This document shows, in pieces, positions 27,825 through 39,005 of a stretch of 64,000 nt of DNA. This stretch comes from Xenorhabdus anantnagensis (lineage in GTDB: Bacteria; Pseudomonadota; Gammaproteobacteria; Enterobacterales; Enterobacteriaceae). The translations under genes were made by a program, and so were the position numbers. Below the pieces are notes generated by a model, which was given only the letters and a program-made list of their open reading frames with translations, was not told the DNA's origin and made no database searches. Location: assembly GCF_028598555.1 (NCBI RefSeq), contig NZ_JAQRFN010000003.1, positions 1 through 64,000 of the forward strand, given 5' to 3'. Numbering within the stretch: the stretch's first letter is position 1; every line of letters starts with the position of its first letter.

Positions 27825-29051
27825 ATGAGTGAAAAAAGTAAAACAGCGCCTTTACCAACCTCATCAACAAAAACACATCGGACAGTTTTTTCAATTCTCG
27901 GTGCCATCAGCTTATCCCATATGCTGAATGATATGATTCAATCGTTGATTCTGGCAATTTATCCACTTCTGCAATCTGAATTTACGCTCAGTTTCATTCA
28001 GATTGGTATGATAACTTTGACTTATCAGATAACAGCATCTTTATTGCAACCCCTCATCGGTTGGTACACGGATAAATATCCGCAGCCCTATTCATTGCCT
28101 ATCGGTATGGGATTTACTTTATCTGGTTTACTCCTACTCGCTTATGCTGAAAGTTTTTCAATTATATTAATGGCTGCCGCCCTAGTCGGTACAGGTTCAT
28201 CTGTTTTTCATCCAGAATCGTCACGAGTCGCACGCATGGCTTCAGGTGGGCGCCATGGACTGGCGCAATCATTATTTCAAGTCGGAGGAAATTTAGGAAG
28301 TTCACTGGGACCACTACTGGCAGCTATTTTCATTGCGCCTTACGGCAAGGGAAATGTCGGTTGGTTTTCTCTGGCAGCACTATTGGCTATCGTAATTCTT
28401 TTGCAAATCAGCCAGTGGTATAAGATGCAACATCAAGCCATAACTCCCTTGTCTTCTCGAGCCACTTCCCTACCAAGCCTGCCTAGAAAAACTGTCATAA
28501 ATTCTTTTGCTATACTTTTATTACTGATTTTCTCCAAATACTTTTACCTAACCAGTATCAGTAGCTACTATACATTTTACTTAATACAGAAATTTGGCGT
28601 GTCAGTGCAAAACGCCCAAATCCACCTATTTGTCTTCTTGTTTTCTGTAGCGGCAGGTACTCTAATTGGGGGACCTATTGGGGATAGGATAGGCAGGAAA
28701 TATGTCATTTGGGGTTCAATTCTTGGCGTTGCGCCTTTCACCCTGATGTTACCTTATGCATCCTTATTTTGGACAAGCATACTAACGGTTATTATCGGCA
28801 TAATATTGGCATCCGCATTTTCTGCTATTTTAGTTTATGCTCAGGAACTCATTCCCGGTAAAACAGGCATGATTGCAGGTTTATTCTTTGGTCTGGCCTT
28901 TGGTATGGGGGGGATTGGGGCTGCTGTGCTTGGCTATGTCGCGGATAAGACCAGTATAGAATGGGTTTACAAAATCTGTGCTTTTTTACCACTTATTGGC
29001 TTTTTTACTCTATTACTGCCAAATATAGAAAATAAAAACCAAAAAAAATAA
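27825..29051 (+). CDS. fsr: MFS efflux protein Fsr (fosmidomycin resistance)
   Basis: A 408-residue, 12-helix MFS transporter matching E. coli Fsr, which exports fosmidomycin. The short polar N-terminus is followed by SLSHMLNDMIQSL, GWYTDKYPQPY, FHPESSRVAR, and GPIGDRIGRKYVIW in the middle, the MFS signature loop. It sits beside ushA and before ybaL, as in E. coli. The gaps on both sides (274 and 231 nt) are AT-rich and show no genes. Confidence 0.93.
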   Translation: MSEKSKTAPLPTSSTKTHRTVFSILGAISLSHMLNDMIQSLILAIYPLLQSEFTLSFIQIGMITLTYQITASLLQPLIGWYTDKYPQPYSLPIGMGFTLSGLLLLAYAESFSIILMAAALVGTGSSVFHPESSRVARMASGGRHGLAQSLFQVGGNLGSSLGPLLAAIFIAPYGKGNVGWFSLAALLAIVILLQISQWYKMQHQAITPLSSRATSLPSLPRKTVINSFAILLLLIFSKYFYLTSISSYYTFYLIQKFGVSVQNAQIHLFVFLFSVAAGTLIGGPIGDRIGRKYVIWGSILGVAPFTLMLPYASLFWTSILTVIIGIILASAFSAILVYAQELIPGKTGMIAGLFFGLAFGMGGIGAAVLGYVADKTSIEWVYKICAFLPLIGFFTLLLPNIENKNQKK

Positions 29052-29282
29052 TAAAATCAACATATAGTAATCACTATTCTTACATCATATACCTTTTGTA
29101 AACAAGCGTAAATAATGATAATATCCACATAAAATTACATTAAAATACCATTTATATAGATCATTCTCATTTTCATCGATCAAGATGTTTTTTAGCAGCC
29201 TTATCGCTGATTACTTATAAAACATATTATTACCTCATATAACTATATAATTTATTATATTCGCTACCCAGAAGGAGCCTTG

Positions 29283-30989
29283 ATGGAGCATTCGACACCT
29301 CTTATCACGACCATTGTTGGCGGCTTTGTTCTCGCCTATCTGCTTGGCATGCTTGCACAGCGCCTGAAAATCTCACCTCTGGTAGGATACCTTGTAGCAG
29401 GTGTACTAGCGGGTCCCTTTACACCAGGTTTCATTGCCGATACGTCTTTGGCTCCAGAACTTTCAGAGATTGGCGTGATTTTATTGATGTTTGGTGTCGG
29501 TCTACATTTTTCACTTAAAGATTTGTTAGCCGTTAAATCCATTGCCATTCCTGGTGCAATCGCCCAAATTGCAGTTGCAACTTTATTAGGTGCAGGTTTA
29601 TCGGCACTACTTGGCTGGGGATTATTAAGCGGCATTGTTTTTGGCCTTTGTCTGTCCACCGCCAGCACAGTAGTATTGCTCCGGTCATTAGAAGAACGGC
29701 AACTCATTGATAGCCAAAGAGGACAAATTGCCATTGGTTGGTTAATTGTTGAAGATCTGGCAATGGTGCTGGCGTTGGTGTTACTCCCAGCAGTAGCGGG
29801 TATTCTGGATAACCAGAATGCAAACCTTGGTCAATTACTATTAAAGCTATCGATCACAATTGGAAAAGTCATTGCTTTTATTTTATTGATGATTTTCGTC
29901 GGACGGCGTGTCATTCCTTGGTTACTGGCGAAAACAGCAGGAACAGGCTCCCGTGAATTATTCACGCTGGCTGTACTTGCCATTGCATTAGGTGTTGCTT
30001 ATGGTGCTGTGACACTATTTGATGCTTCATTTGCTCTCGGTGCATTCTTCGCGGGGATGGTTCTGAATGAATCAGAATTGAGCCACCGGGCAGCTCAAGA
30101 TACTTTGCCTTTACGAGACGCTTTCGCGGTTCTTTTCTTTGTTTCCGTTGGAATGCTATTTGATCCTATGGTTCTGCTCCAGCAGCCTCTGGCTATTTTA
30201 GGAACTCTTACCATTATTATTATTGGCAAATCGTTGGCTGCCATGATACTGGTCAAAATGTTTGGGCATTCACGCCGTACAGCTCTCACTATCTCTGTCA
30301 GCCTTGCCCAAATTGGTGAGTTTGCCTTCATTCTCGCAGGACTCGGTGTCACACTGGGGTTCTTGAATGGAGAAGCCCGTAATCTTGTATTGGCTAGTGC
30401 TATCATTTCAATTATGTTGAATCCTCTTCTATTCAGTTTACTGGATCGTTACTTGGAAAAAACAGAAACCATTGAAGAACAATTACTCGAAGAAACACTG
30501 GAAGAAGAAACCCAAATCCCTGTCAATATTTGTGGTCATGCTATTGTGGTAGGCTATGGTCGAGTGGGCCGCCAGCTTTGCCAACGTTTACAAGAAAGAA
30601 ACTTCCCAGTTGTGGTCATTGAAGATACACGTGCCCGATTTGAAGAAATAGGCGAAATGGGTATCAGCGCAATAATAGGTAACGCTGCCAATAAAGAGAT
30701 CATGGCTCTGGCACGGCTTGATTGTGCTTGTACGTTATTCCTGACAATCCCCAACGGTTACGAAGCGGGTGAAATTGTCGCGAATGCCAGAGAAATCAGG
30801 CCAGATATCAATATCATTGTTCGAGCCCATTATGATGACGAAGTCACCTACATTAAAGAGCGTGGCACTAGCCATATCATCATTGGTGAACATGAGATAG
30901 CACGAGCAATGGCTGATGTACTGCCTGAATATGAGGAAGGTTGCCCGATAGAACCGCCATCATTACCTTCACCAACAGCTCCAGCATAA
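29283..30989 (+). CDS. ybaL: YbaL, CPA2 cation:proton antiporter
   Basis: A KefB/KefC-type protein of about 568 residues. It has roughly 12 membrane segments (residues 1-380; motifs LMFGVGLHFSLKDL and SLAQIGEFAFILAGLG) and a C-terminal TrkA-N/RCK domain with the nucleotide-binding VVGYGRVGRQL. The E. coli orthologue is a putative K+/H+ or Na+/H+ antiporter without known regulators. ATG 29283 has AAGGAG upstream; the frame also allows TTG 29280. Confidence 0.95.
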   Translation: MEHSTPLITTIVGGFVLAYLLGMLAQRLKISPLVGYLVAGVLAGPFTPGFIADTSLAPELSEIGVILLMFGVGLHFSLKDLLAVKSIAIPGAIAQIAVATLLGAGLSALLGWGLLSGIVFGLCLSTASTVVLLRSLEERQLIDSQRGQIAIGWLIVEDLAMVLALVLLPAVAGILDNQNANLGQLLLKLSITIGKVIAFILLMIFVGRRVIPWLLAKTAGTGSRELFTLAVLAIALGVAYGAVTLFDASFALGAFFAGMVLNESELSHRAAQDTLPLRDAFAVLFFVSVGMLFDPMVLLQQPLAILGTLTIIIIGKSLAAMILVKMFGHSRRTALTISVSLAQIGEFAFILAGLGVTLGFLNGEARNLVLASAIISIMLNPLLFSLLDRYLEKTETIEEQLLEETLEEETQIPVNICGHAIVVGYGRVGRQLCQRLQERNFPVVVIEDTRARFEEIGEMGISAIIGNAANKEIMALARLDCACTLFLTIPNGYEAGEIVANAREIRPDINIIVRAHYDDEVTYIKERGTSHIIIGEHEIARAMADVLPEYEEGCPIEPPSLPSPTAPA

Positions 30990-31006
30990 ATGTAACTTGT
31001 AACTAA

Positions 31007-31035
31007 GGAATATCCCCATAATTTGGGGATATTCC
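31007..31035. terminator. Hairpin between convergent ybaL and gsk
   Basis: A perfect 11-bp stem, GGAATATCCCC with its complement, and a 7-nt loop. The T-tails are poor on both strands, but the position between two convergent stops supports a terminator. Confidence 0.6.
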
Positions 31036-31088
31036 AATAAAACAGTTAAGGCGATATTTCAGATTACCATAATTTCAGGCTACCAAAA

Positions 31089-32399
31089 TCAACGCTCCCA
31101 GTAAGACTCTTCCAGGCTATCCTCTTTCTCCGGCAACCCTCGAGTCAGGCGCGGAGAATGCTGACTCAATACCTGATAACTCACTCTGTTGGCGTATTTG
31201 CATACCTGAGCCAAAGAAGAATAGGTTAAGTAAGAACGCATATGCTTACTGGAGTTCGGCACATTCATGCGATGATAGCTATTAGCAGTAATATCATGCA
31301 GTAATGCAGATAATGCGCCATCTCCAGCACCATTGGTATTCATGATTTTTTCAGGCCCTCCCATATAAGGTTCAATATGGGAATAGACCCGCATTGAATT
31401 CTGACAATCCACTTTACGCATTGCACGACTGAACTCATAACGGTTAAACTCCGCAATCGCACCAGGCAACAATGGATGCGTCGTTTGGCGCTTGTATTCC
31501 TCCTCAGTGTAACCCGCCATATACAATCCAGCAGGCCCAGCGGTACACAACACCAAATCCACCCAATCTAGCGCCTTGTCAGCCGCTAACAAAGGATCAC
31601 TGAAACCTGTCAATTCATGAGCTTCATCTTCATTCATTGCAACAACAGAAATATTTTCAGCCAGAAAATCACGCCACCATTGTGGATCATCAGCAATGAC
31701 GTATTTTGTTCCTAACGTCAATACAACAGGTACGTTATATTTCTTCGCATACTCAATCGCTTTCATCGTCGCTTCCGGCATTGGCTCACCCGGTTTACAG
31801 CGCACGAGATAAGCGGTGATGACCAAAGCTGATGCTTCCGCAATAATGTGTTCGGGAATACTTTCTGGATGAAGCTGATTCATTAAACCAGGGCTGATAG
31901 CAAACGTTCTTTCACCATTTTCCGTCACTAAGGTAAAACAGCGACCGATTGAACCATCAACACCCTGAAGGTGATTTAAATCCATACGGCTGGATGTATT
32001 ACAAAGATAGCAATACGCATAACTTCCTATTTGGATGTTATTACACATGGTGCCAAGCAATACGGATTTATCGTCAGCCAGAACAGAATAATTGTGCAAG
32101 GTGTTACCGATAGTTCCCCCTGCAAATTCGTGGCTGATTAGATTCTTGTCTGTCAGTTCCTTGTAGAGTGCCTCAGCCACATCATCTTCAATGACTAAAG
32201 AATGTCCCTGGCTCAAGTTATAACGTTGGATAAAATCTTCATCAACTTTGGCTTCAATATCAACCAGTGTCTGATCAATGCCAACAATATAGGCTCGATT
32301 ATTTTCAGTATCCATCATCTCTTTGATAGGTTGAAGCAGAGGATCTCTTAAACTGACAGGAAAATAGTGTTTAGATTTACGTTTACCAGGGAATTTCAT
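31089..32399 (-). CDS. gsk: Inosine-guanosine kinase
   Basis: A PfkB-family kinase of about 436 residues that phosphorylates guanosine and inosine for purine salvage. It has NTNGAGDGALSALLHD (catalytic Asp), AGGTIGNT near the N-terminus and a LCTAGPAGLYMAG segment. The frame stays open 34 residues further upstream, but these come from a 15-bp tandem repeat (YCDTL repeated); homology to E. coli Gsk (434 aa) places the start at 32399, MKFPGKRKSKHYFPV. With ushA it forms a nucleotide salvage neighbourhood. Confidence 0.96.
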   Translation of the reverse strand: MKFPGKRKSKHYFPVSLRDPLLQPIKEMMDTENNRAYIVGIDQTLVDIEAKVDEDFIQRYNLSQGHSLVIEDDVAEALYKELTDKNLISHEFAGGTIGNTLHNYSVLADDKSVLLGTMCNNIQIGSYAYCYLCNTSSRMDLNHLQGVDGSIGRCFTLVTENGERTFAISPGLMNQLHPESIPEHIIAEASALVITAYLVRCKPGEPMPEATMKAIEYAKKYNVPVVLTLGTKYVIADDPQWWRDFLAENISVVAMNEDEAHELTGFSDPLLAADKALDWVDLVLCTAGPAGLYMAGYTEEEYKRQTTHPLLPGAIAEFNRYEFSRAMRKVDCQNSMRVYSHIEPYMGGPEKIMNTNGAGDGALSALLHDITANSYHRMNVPNSSKHMRSYLTYSSLAQVCKYANRVSYQVLSQHSPRLTRGLPEKEDSLEESYWER

Positions 32400-32443
32400 A
32401 ATTAATTGCTGATATAGAGCCAAAATATGCAGCATATTAGCAT

Positions 32444-32488
32444 AATACAGTGTGTCACAATACAATGTGTCACAATACAGTGTGTCGC
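32444..32488. repeat. 15-bp tandem triplication in the gsk leader
   Basis: Units 32444-32458, 32459-32473 and 32474-32488, near-identical, 45 nt upstream of the gsk start on the minus strand. Confidence 0.93.
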
Positions 32489-32617
32489 AATACTGGAGCA
32501 AAACAAAAACACGGCGACAAAAATAAAGACAGCCAATGCTATTACAACATTGGCTGTCGAAACATCAGCTATCAGAACATTATCTATGACGAATCATTTC
32601 ATTGGCTTTAAATAATA

Positions 32618-33727
32618 TTAAGCCTCTTGTTTCTGGCGACTACGTACCATGTAGCGCAGAAGAACATACATAATGGATAAAATAAATCCAATGAAACCTG
32701 CTCCAATCAAAATCAACAAACGCTTAGGTGAGTCTTTTGAAGTTGGTTCGTAAGGTTCCTGCATATACTTGAATGGTACGAAATCAACCTTATCAATATT
32801 CACTTTTTCCAAACTTTTGATATATAGCTGACGGTTACGCATATCTGCATCAATTTTAGCTGGATCAGTGATTTCTTCAGTAATCTGTAACTTACGTTGC
32901 AATGCATCAGAACCCAATGCGATCGAATAATCCGGATCATCCTTGATCATAGCTCCACCATTCGATACAGGTTTTTTGACGCCGGCAGAATTAGCAATAG
33001 AAATCGCATACTTCAATCGCTCAATATCCACATTGCGCAAATTGTCGGCACGAAACAAATCGAGAGCATAAAGCTTTTGCGAGTAGACCAACTTCTGATG
33101 AACCATATCATTCAGCTCATCTTTCACTTGATCACGAACCACTGAAGAGACAAATTTGATATAGCCATTTAATAGATTGTAAGCATCTTTTGCATTATCA
33201 GCACTGGAAGAGAGAATCGCTTCATCAATATCGTTATCTTTATCTTTCTTAGGTAAAGATATGGTAATGTTTTTATTGACTATTTGCTCGATCAATTTTC
33301 TTTGCTCTAGGCCGGACCCCTCATGATTCTTAGCTGGCAAGGCCTTAAAGTAATCTGTACTAACCAAATATTCTTCACGCAATACACGTGAGTTATAGTT
33401 TTCGATAAATCGTTTATACAACGACTCTTCGCTCAATTTTGGCTCAAGATTCAGAACCTGCAAATCTGTTAACACATTTTTTAATGGCTGAAACTCTTCC
33501 AGCCCTGGTTGCACCACGGCAGCTGTACTGGTCCATTTTTGGGGTAAAAATGATGCAATACCGAAACCAATAATTGCAAAAACGAAAGAGATCGCAATGA
33601 TCAAATATTTTGATTGGAAGAGCACAGAGAATAGTTCAAACAAATCAATTTCATCTTCCTTTGCTGGATGATAATAATTTGAATGCTCTTCGTAAAAATC
33701 GGGGTGCTTAATAGGTTTATTACTCAT
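32618..33727 (-). CDS. Wzz/FepE-type polysaccharide chain-length regulator
   Basis: A 369-residue inner-membrane protein of the polysaccharide co-polymerase 1a type. It has an N-terminal cytosolic tail, TM1 near 35-57 (IAISFVFAIIGFGIASFL), a large periplasmic coiled domain, and TM2 near 340-362 with the Pro-containing approach and Gly-rich helix (LLILIGAGFIGFILSIMY). It sets O-antigen chain length with Wzy. It stands alone between gsk and hemH, the site of the O-antigen cluster in Yersinia; no glycosyltransferase, wzx or wzy is here. FepE and WzzB are close relatives, so I leave the symbol open. Confidence 0.9.
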   Translation of the reverse strand: MSNKPIKHPDFYEEHSNYYHPAKEDEIDLFELFSVLFQSKYLIIAISFVFAIIGFGIASFLPQKWTSTAAVVQPGLEEFQPLKNVLTDLQVLNLEPKLSEESLYKRFIENYNSRVLREEYLVSTDYFKALPAKNHEGSGLEQRKLIEQIVNKNITISLPKKDKDNDIDEAILSSSADNAKDAYNLLNGYIKFVSSVVRDQVKDELNDMVHQKLVYSQKLYALDLFRADNLRNVDIERLKYAISIANSAGVKKPVSNGGAMIKDDPDYSIALGSDALQRKLQITEEITDPAKIDADMRNRQLYIKSLEKVNIDKVDFVPFKYMQEPYEPTSKDSPKRLLILIGAGFIGFILSIMYVLLRYMVRSRQKQEA

Positions 33728-33805
33728 TATCTATATGTCCAATCCAAATAATTTTGATTTTCATTGATACGCAAGCCCTTTCTCCCGCTTACCGTACTCA
33801 TTGGT

Positions 33806-33850
33806 TTAAAAACCGTACCCTTAAAAACCACATCCTTAAAAATCATATAA
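33806..33850. repeat. 15-bp degenerate tandem triplication upstream of wzz
   Basis: Units 33806-33820, 33821-33835 and 33836-33850 each begin TTAAAAA; the ends have diverged. They lie between wzz and hemH. Confidence 0.75.
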
Positions 33851-33907
33851 CTATCAATGCCTGCCACTCACTATGTGTGATTATGTCCCATAACAAGCAG
33901 TTGCAAG

Positions 33908-34888
33908 TTATTTCATAACATTAGTTACCAATTGTGCAAGCAACGAAATGTGGGCTTCATTATCATTAAGTGCGGAGATATATTCAAACTTTTTCCCACC
34001 AGCACCCAAAAAGATAATTTTATTCTGTTGCTCAATCTCTTCCAATGTTTCCAAGCAATCTGATGCAAACCCCGGACACACTACTTGAACATGTTCCACA
34101 CCCTGGCTTGGCAATGATGCCATTGTTTTATCCGTATAAGGAGATAACCACGGTAAGCGACCAAAACGTGACTGATATGTCATCATAATTTTATCTGTTG
34201 GATAATCCAGTGCCTGGCTCAACAGTTCAGTCGTAGCCTGACAATCTTGTGGATAAATATCCCCCATCTTTGCCAAACGTTCAGGAATACCATGATAGGA
34301 AATAATTAAACGATCAGGCTGACCATGTTTTTCAAAACTCTGCTCAATGGTTTCCTTTAATGCTGCAATATAGGCAGGATGTGTGGCATAACTACGGACA
34401 AAATATAAGGTAGGAATTGTCCGGTATCTCCGCAATATTTTACTGATACTGTCAAAAACCGCTGCCGAAGTAGTACTGGAGTATTGAGGATAAAGTGGCA
34501 ATATAATGAGATCATCAATGCCTTGTTGCAGTAAAGCATCTACTGCCTGAGGCAAAGAGGGAGAGCCGTAAGTCATTCCCAAAACAACAGGGATATCCAC
34601 CAATTTTTCGTTCAATAGCTTTTCCCCCAGCAATTTCTGCTGACGGCGGCTATAAATTAATAAAGGGGAACCTTCTTCCATCCAAATTTCTTGATAAAGC
34701 TTAGCAACACGAGAAGAACGGAAAGGAAGAATAAAACCATTCAATATAGGTTTCCAAATAAATGGAGGGATATCAACGACTCTTCTGTCACTCAGAAACT
34801 TTGCCAGATAACATCTTATTGCTGCTGGTGTTGGTGCATCAGGTGTACCAAGGTTCACCAATAGGACACCATACTTCTTGCTACTCAT
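33908..34888 (-). CDS. hemH: Ferrochelatase
   Basis: A 326-residue enzyme (E. coli 320) that inserts Fe2+ into protoporphyrin IX, the last step of haem synthesis. It has the start [14 protein letters not shown], the catalytic His in ISYHGIPER and the Glu in the DCLETLEEI helix. There is no C-terminal Fe-S cluster motif, as in enterobacteria. It lies downstream of adk in the same direction with a 220-nt gap, as in E. coli. Confidence 0.97.
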   Translation of the reverse strand: MSSKKYGVLLVNLGTPDAPTPAAIRCYLAKFLSDRRVVDIPPFIWKPILNGFILPFRSSRVAKLYQEIWMEEGSPLLIYSRRQQKLLGEKLLNEKLVDIPVVLGMTYGSPSLPQAVDALLQQGIDDLIILPLYPQYSSTTSAAVFDSISKILRRYRTIPTLYFVRSYATHPAYIAALKETIEQSFEKHGQPDRLIISYHGIPERLAKMGDIYPQDCQATTELLSQALDYPTDKIMMTYQSRFGRLPWLSPYTDKTMASLPSQGVEHVQVVCPGFASDCLETLEEIEQQNKIIFLGAGGKKFEYISALNDNEAHISLLAQLVTNVMK

Positions 34889-35108
34889 TCCTCATAGCTC
34901 CATTAAAATGACTGACAATCCAGTATAAAACATGAATGATAGTCACATGTAACATTTCATGGAGCGAATTTCTCATACAGATGTACAAACTACAAAAAGC
35001 CAGACGGTAGCAGACCACCTGTTTCTAACAATTCGAGATGTATCCCCTTCATATTTCAGGCAAAGACCTGAAACAATTTGGGGGATAATCATTCAAGGAT
35101 ACACTAAA

Positions 35109-35831
<723 letters not shown>

Positions 35832-35861
35832 TCAAGAAAACAGGTAAACGTTTTCGCATTC

Positions 35862-35910
35862 ACCAAAAAATAAACCACGCTCTATTTTTCGTTAAAGCGT
35901 GGTTTTTTTA
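35862..35910. terminator. Terminator after htpG
   Basis: ACCACGCT (35874-35881) pairs with AGCGTGGT (35896-35903). A T-rich run follows on both strands. It ends the minus-strand htpG transcript. Confidence 0.85.
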
Positions 35911-35927
35911 TCTTTATTTCAATAAGC

Positions 35928-37823
35928 TTAAGCTTTTTCAGCTAATAATAATTGATTCATTCGACGAATAAATTGGTTTGGATCATCCAATGTGCCGCGT
36001 TCAGCAAACAATGCTTGATCCAGTAACAATTCTACCCAATCAGCAAATTGAACATCATCATCAATACCAGCTGCTTTCTTAACCAGAACGTGTTCAGGAT
36101 TCAGCTCAAAGTTATAACTTACTTCTGGTGCAGACTGACCCGCAGCCGCAAACAACTTCGCCATTTGAGTACTCATTGCATTGGCATCGGTTGTTACGAT
36201 AGCCGGAGTATCTGTCAGACGATGAGTTAGCTTAACTTCTTTCACTCGCTCACCCAGTAGAGTCTTCACGCGCTCAACAAATGGCTCCAGTTTTTTGTCT
36301 GCTTCTTCCTGCTCGGCTTTGTTCTCATCCGCCAATTTGTCAAGAGATTCATCAGCTTTGCTGACAGATTGGAGTGATTTGCCATCAAATTCTGTCAAGT
36401 AGCTCATCATCCACTCATCAATACGGTCGGACAGCAACAGAACCTCAATGCCTTTCTTGCGGAACAGCTCCAAGTGTGGACTATTCTTCGCCGCAGCATA
36501 ACTATCCGCAGTAATGAAATAAATCTTTTCCTGCCCTTCTGCCATGCGGCCAACATAATCTTCCAGAGAAACTGTTTGAGCGGAGTCATCATTGTGAGTC
36601 GTAGCAAAGCGCAGTAATTTAGCAATGGCTTCTTTATTTGCGTTATCTTCGGCAGGTCCTTCTTTCATCACCAAGCCGAACTGCTGCCAGAAGGTCTGAT
36701 ATTTTTCTGCGTCGTCTTTTGCCAGTTTATCCAACATTTGCAATACACGTTTAGTCAGCGCACTGCGCAGGTTACGTGTGATTGTACTATCTTGCAAAAT
36801 TTCACGGGAAACGTTCAATGGCAGGTCGTTGGAATCAATCAGACCACGGACGAAGCGCAGGTAATTTGGCATGAACTGCTCAGCTTCATCCATGATGAAC
36901 ACACGCTGTACATATAGTTTCAGGCCGTGCTTATGTTCACGGTTCCACATATCCCATGGTGCTTGGGAAGGGATATACAGCAGGCTAGTGTACTCTTGCT
37001 TACCTTCAACACGGTTATGACTCCAAATCAGAGAGTCTGTAAAGTCATGGGAGATATGTTTATAAAACTCTTGATACTCTTCATCACTGATTTCAGCTTT
37101 ACCACGAGTCCACAAGGCTTGGGCCTTGTTGATTTTTTCCCATGTGACGGTAACCGAGTCGTCTTCTTCGTTTTTAGTCTGGGTTTCAATTTCAACCGGC
37201 AAAGCAATATGATCAGAATATTTGCCAATGATAGAACGCAGACGCCAGTCATTGAGGAATTCGCTTTCTTCATCACGCAAATGTAAGGTGATTTCTGTGC
37301 CACGCTCTGATTTTTCAATATCAGCAACGGTGTAATCACCTTCTCCTGTTGATTCCCAGAACACACCTTGTTCAGCTGGTGTTCCTGCTGCACGAGTACG
37401 CACAGTAACTTTGTCCGCAACGATAAATGCAGAGTAGAAGCCGACACCGAATTGACCAATCAATTGGCTGTCTTTTACCTGATCAGAACCAATGGATTCA
37501 AGAAATGCTTTAGTACCAGATTTTGCAATCGTCCCCAGATTATCAATCACCTCATCACGGGACATGCCGATACCATTATCGCTGATAGTGATGGTTTTCT
37601 GTTCGCTATCAATAGCCAAACGCACGCGCAATTCACCATCATTTTCATACAGTTCAGGCGCGGACAATGCACGGAAACGCAATTTGTCAGCAGCATCAGA
37701 TGCGTTTGAAATCAGTTCACGGAGAAAAATTTCTTTGTTGGAATAGAGAGAATGGATCATCAATTGCAACAGTTGTTTGACTTCAGACTGAAATCCACGG
37801 GTTTCCTGACCTTTCATGCTCAT
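35928..37823 (-). CDS. htpG: Hsp90 chaperone HtpG
   Basis: A 631-residue cytosolic Hsp90. The N-terminal GHKL ATPase has [11 protein letters not shown], the DNGIGM loop and [11 protein letters not shown]; the middle domain has the catalytic Arg in NVSREILQ; the C-terminal dimer domain follows. E. coli HtpG is 624. ATG 37823 has GAGG 6 nt upstream; the E. coli-like start would be two codons later. A sigma-32 promoter lies about 55-85 nt upstream. Confidence 0.98.
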   Translation of the reverse strand: MSMKGQETRGFQSEVKQLLQLMIHSLYSNKEIFLRELISNASDAADKLRFRALSAPELYENDGELRVRLAIDSEQKTITISDNGIGMSRDEVIDNLGTIAKSGTKAFLESIGSDQVKDSQLIGQFGVGFYSAFIVADKVTVRTRAAGTPAEQGVFWESTGEGDYTVADIEKSERGTEITLHLRDEESEFLNDWRLRSIIGKYSDHIALPVEIETQTKNEEDDSVTVTWEKINKAQALWTRGKAEISDEEYQEFYKHISHDFTDSLIWSHNRVEGKQEYTSLLYIPSQAPWDMWNREHKHGLKLYVQRVFIMDEAEQFMPNYLRFVRGLIDSNDLPLNVSREILQDSTITRNLRSALTKRVLQMLDKLAKDDAEKYQTFWQQFGLVMKEGPAEDNANKEAIAKLLRFATTHNDDSAQTVSLEDYVGRMAEGQEKIYFITADSYAAAKNSPHLELFRKKGIEVLLLSDRIDEWMMSYLTEFDGKSLQSVSKADESLDKLADENKAEQEEADKKLEPFVERVKTLLGERVKEVKLTHRLTDTPAIVTTDANAMSTQMAKLFAAAGQSAPEVSYNFELNPEHVLVKKAAGIDDDVQFADWVELLLDQALFAERGTLDDPNQFIRRMNQLLLAEKA

Positions 37824-37877
37824 TTATTACCTCAATCTAAATCCAGTTCAGATATGTAAAATCGGACGATGGTAATC

Positions 37878-37906
37878 AAATGGGGATAGATACGGAGAGT
37901 TTCAAG
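37878..37906 (-). promoter_or_regulatory. Sigma-32 heat-shock promoter of htpG
   Basis: On the minus strand, CTTGAAA (37906-37900) and CCCCATTT (37885-37878) are 14 nt apart, an almost perfect match to the RpoH consensus. Confidence 0.9.
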
Positions 37907-38019
37907 TTAAGATAACAAGAAGAATGTAAAATTAGTTTGATGGGCGAGTAAATCAACTATGGATGGCGGTATAGTCAGCACCATCCATCGGTGCTACTTA
38001 TCTTAATTTGGGAGATAAA

Positions 38020-38628
38020 TCACAAATCAGTAATTCTTTGACGACCAGCCAGCGAATGAGACAGCGTTGTTCCATCCACCATTTCAAGCTCCCCCCCCAC
38101 AGGGACACCATGAGCAATTCGACTGGCTGTCACACCATATTGAAAGCATATTTCTGCAATATAGTTTGCCGTTGCCTCTCCTTCGACAGTTGGGTTGGTT
38201 GCTAGGATGATTTCTGACAAGGTTTCAGAAGATAGGCGGTCTTCTAAACGATCCAAACCAATATCCATTGGCCCAATGCCATCCAACGGCGATAAATGCC
38301 CCATCAGGACAAAATAACGCCCCGCAAACTGACCAGTTTGTTCGATGGCATGAATATCCGCAGGGCTTTCTACTACACAGATCTGACCATTCTGCTGACG
38401 ACGGGGATTAGCGCAAATCGTGCATTGTTCCTGTTCCGTGAATGTCCGGCAATCCCGACAGTGACCAATTTCAGACATGGCTCGCGTTAGTGCCTGCGCC
38501 AATCGCACTCCACCACTGCGATCTCTCTGCAATAGATGGAATGCCATCCGCTGCGCAGATTTGGGGCCTACGCCGGGCAAACAGCGCAGGGATTCCATCA
38601 GAGATTCAAGAAGAGGACTGGTTTGCAT
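38020..38628 (-). CDS. recR: Recombination protein RecR
   Basis: A 202-residue protein of the RecFOR pathway that loads RecA at gaps. It has an HhH motif ([17 protein letters not shown]), a four-Cys zinc finger (CRDCRTF...CTICAN), a Toprim domain (CVVESPADI) and the C-terminal Walker B-like region. Its ATG overlaps the ybaB stop by 1 nt; dnaX-ybaB-recR is a conserved operon. Confidence 0.98.
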   Translation of the reverse strand: MQTSPLLESLMESLRCLPGVGPKSAQRMAFHLLQRDRSGGVRLAQALTRAMSEIGHCRDCRTFTEQEQCTICANPRRQQNGQICVVESPADIHAIEQTGQFAGRYFVLMGHLSPLDGIGPMDIGLDRLEDRLSSETLSEIILATNPTVEGEATANYIAEICFQYGVTASRIAHGVPVGGELEMVDGTTLSHSLAGRQRITDL

Positions 38629-38957
38629 TAGAATGGCATCTTAAATCCAGGCGGTAATTGCATTCCGCTGGAAACACTGGCCATTTTTTCTTTCTGGGTT
38701 TCTTCAATGCGGCGAGCTGCATCATTGAATGCCGCAGCGATCAGATCTTCCAGCATATCTTTGTCGTCGTCCATCAAACTTGGATCGATTTCAACACGAC
38801 GGCAGTTATGTGCGCCATTAATAGTGATTTTTACCAGTCCTGCCCCGGATTCACCTGTCACTTCCAGACTTGCAATTTCTTCCTGCATTTTCTGCATCTT
38901 GTCTTGCATCTGCTGGGCCTGTTTCATCAAATTACCCAAACCACCTTTACCAAACAT
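38628..38957 (-). CDS. ybaB: Nucleoid-associated protein YbaB
   Basis: A 109-residue YbaB/EbfC family DNA-binding protein: a Met/Gln-rich N-terminal helix ([16 protein letters not shown]), then the [11 protein letters not shown] strand and a helical C-terminus. It forms tweezer-like dimers that bind DNA. Cotranscribed with dnaX (49 nt upstream) and recR (1-nt overlap). Confidence 0.97.
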   Translation of the reverse strand: MFGKGGLGNLMKQAQQMQDKMQKMQEEIASLEVTGESGAGLVKITINGAHNCRRVEIDPSLMDDDKDMLEDLIAAAFNDAARRIEETQKEKMASVSSGMQLPPGFKMPF

Positions 38958-39005
38958 AATTCTCTCTCTTTGCTATAACCACAGCATAAAAATACACTAT
39001 GGTAG

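Noticed and set aside
32400..32501. N-terminal extension of Gsk with YCDTL repeats as real protein
   Set aside because: It is encoded by a tandem repeat and lies upstream of the conserved MKFPGKRK start.
33780..33800. Possible ops/JUMPstart element before wzz
   Set aside because: The minus strand has ACGGTAAGCG, which resembles GGCGGTAGCG only in part; the upstream JUMPstart sequence is absent.
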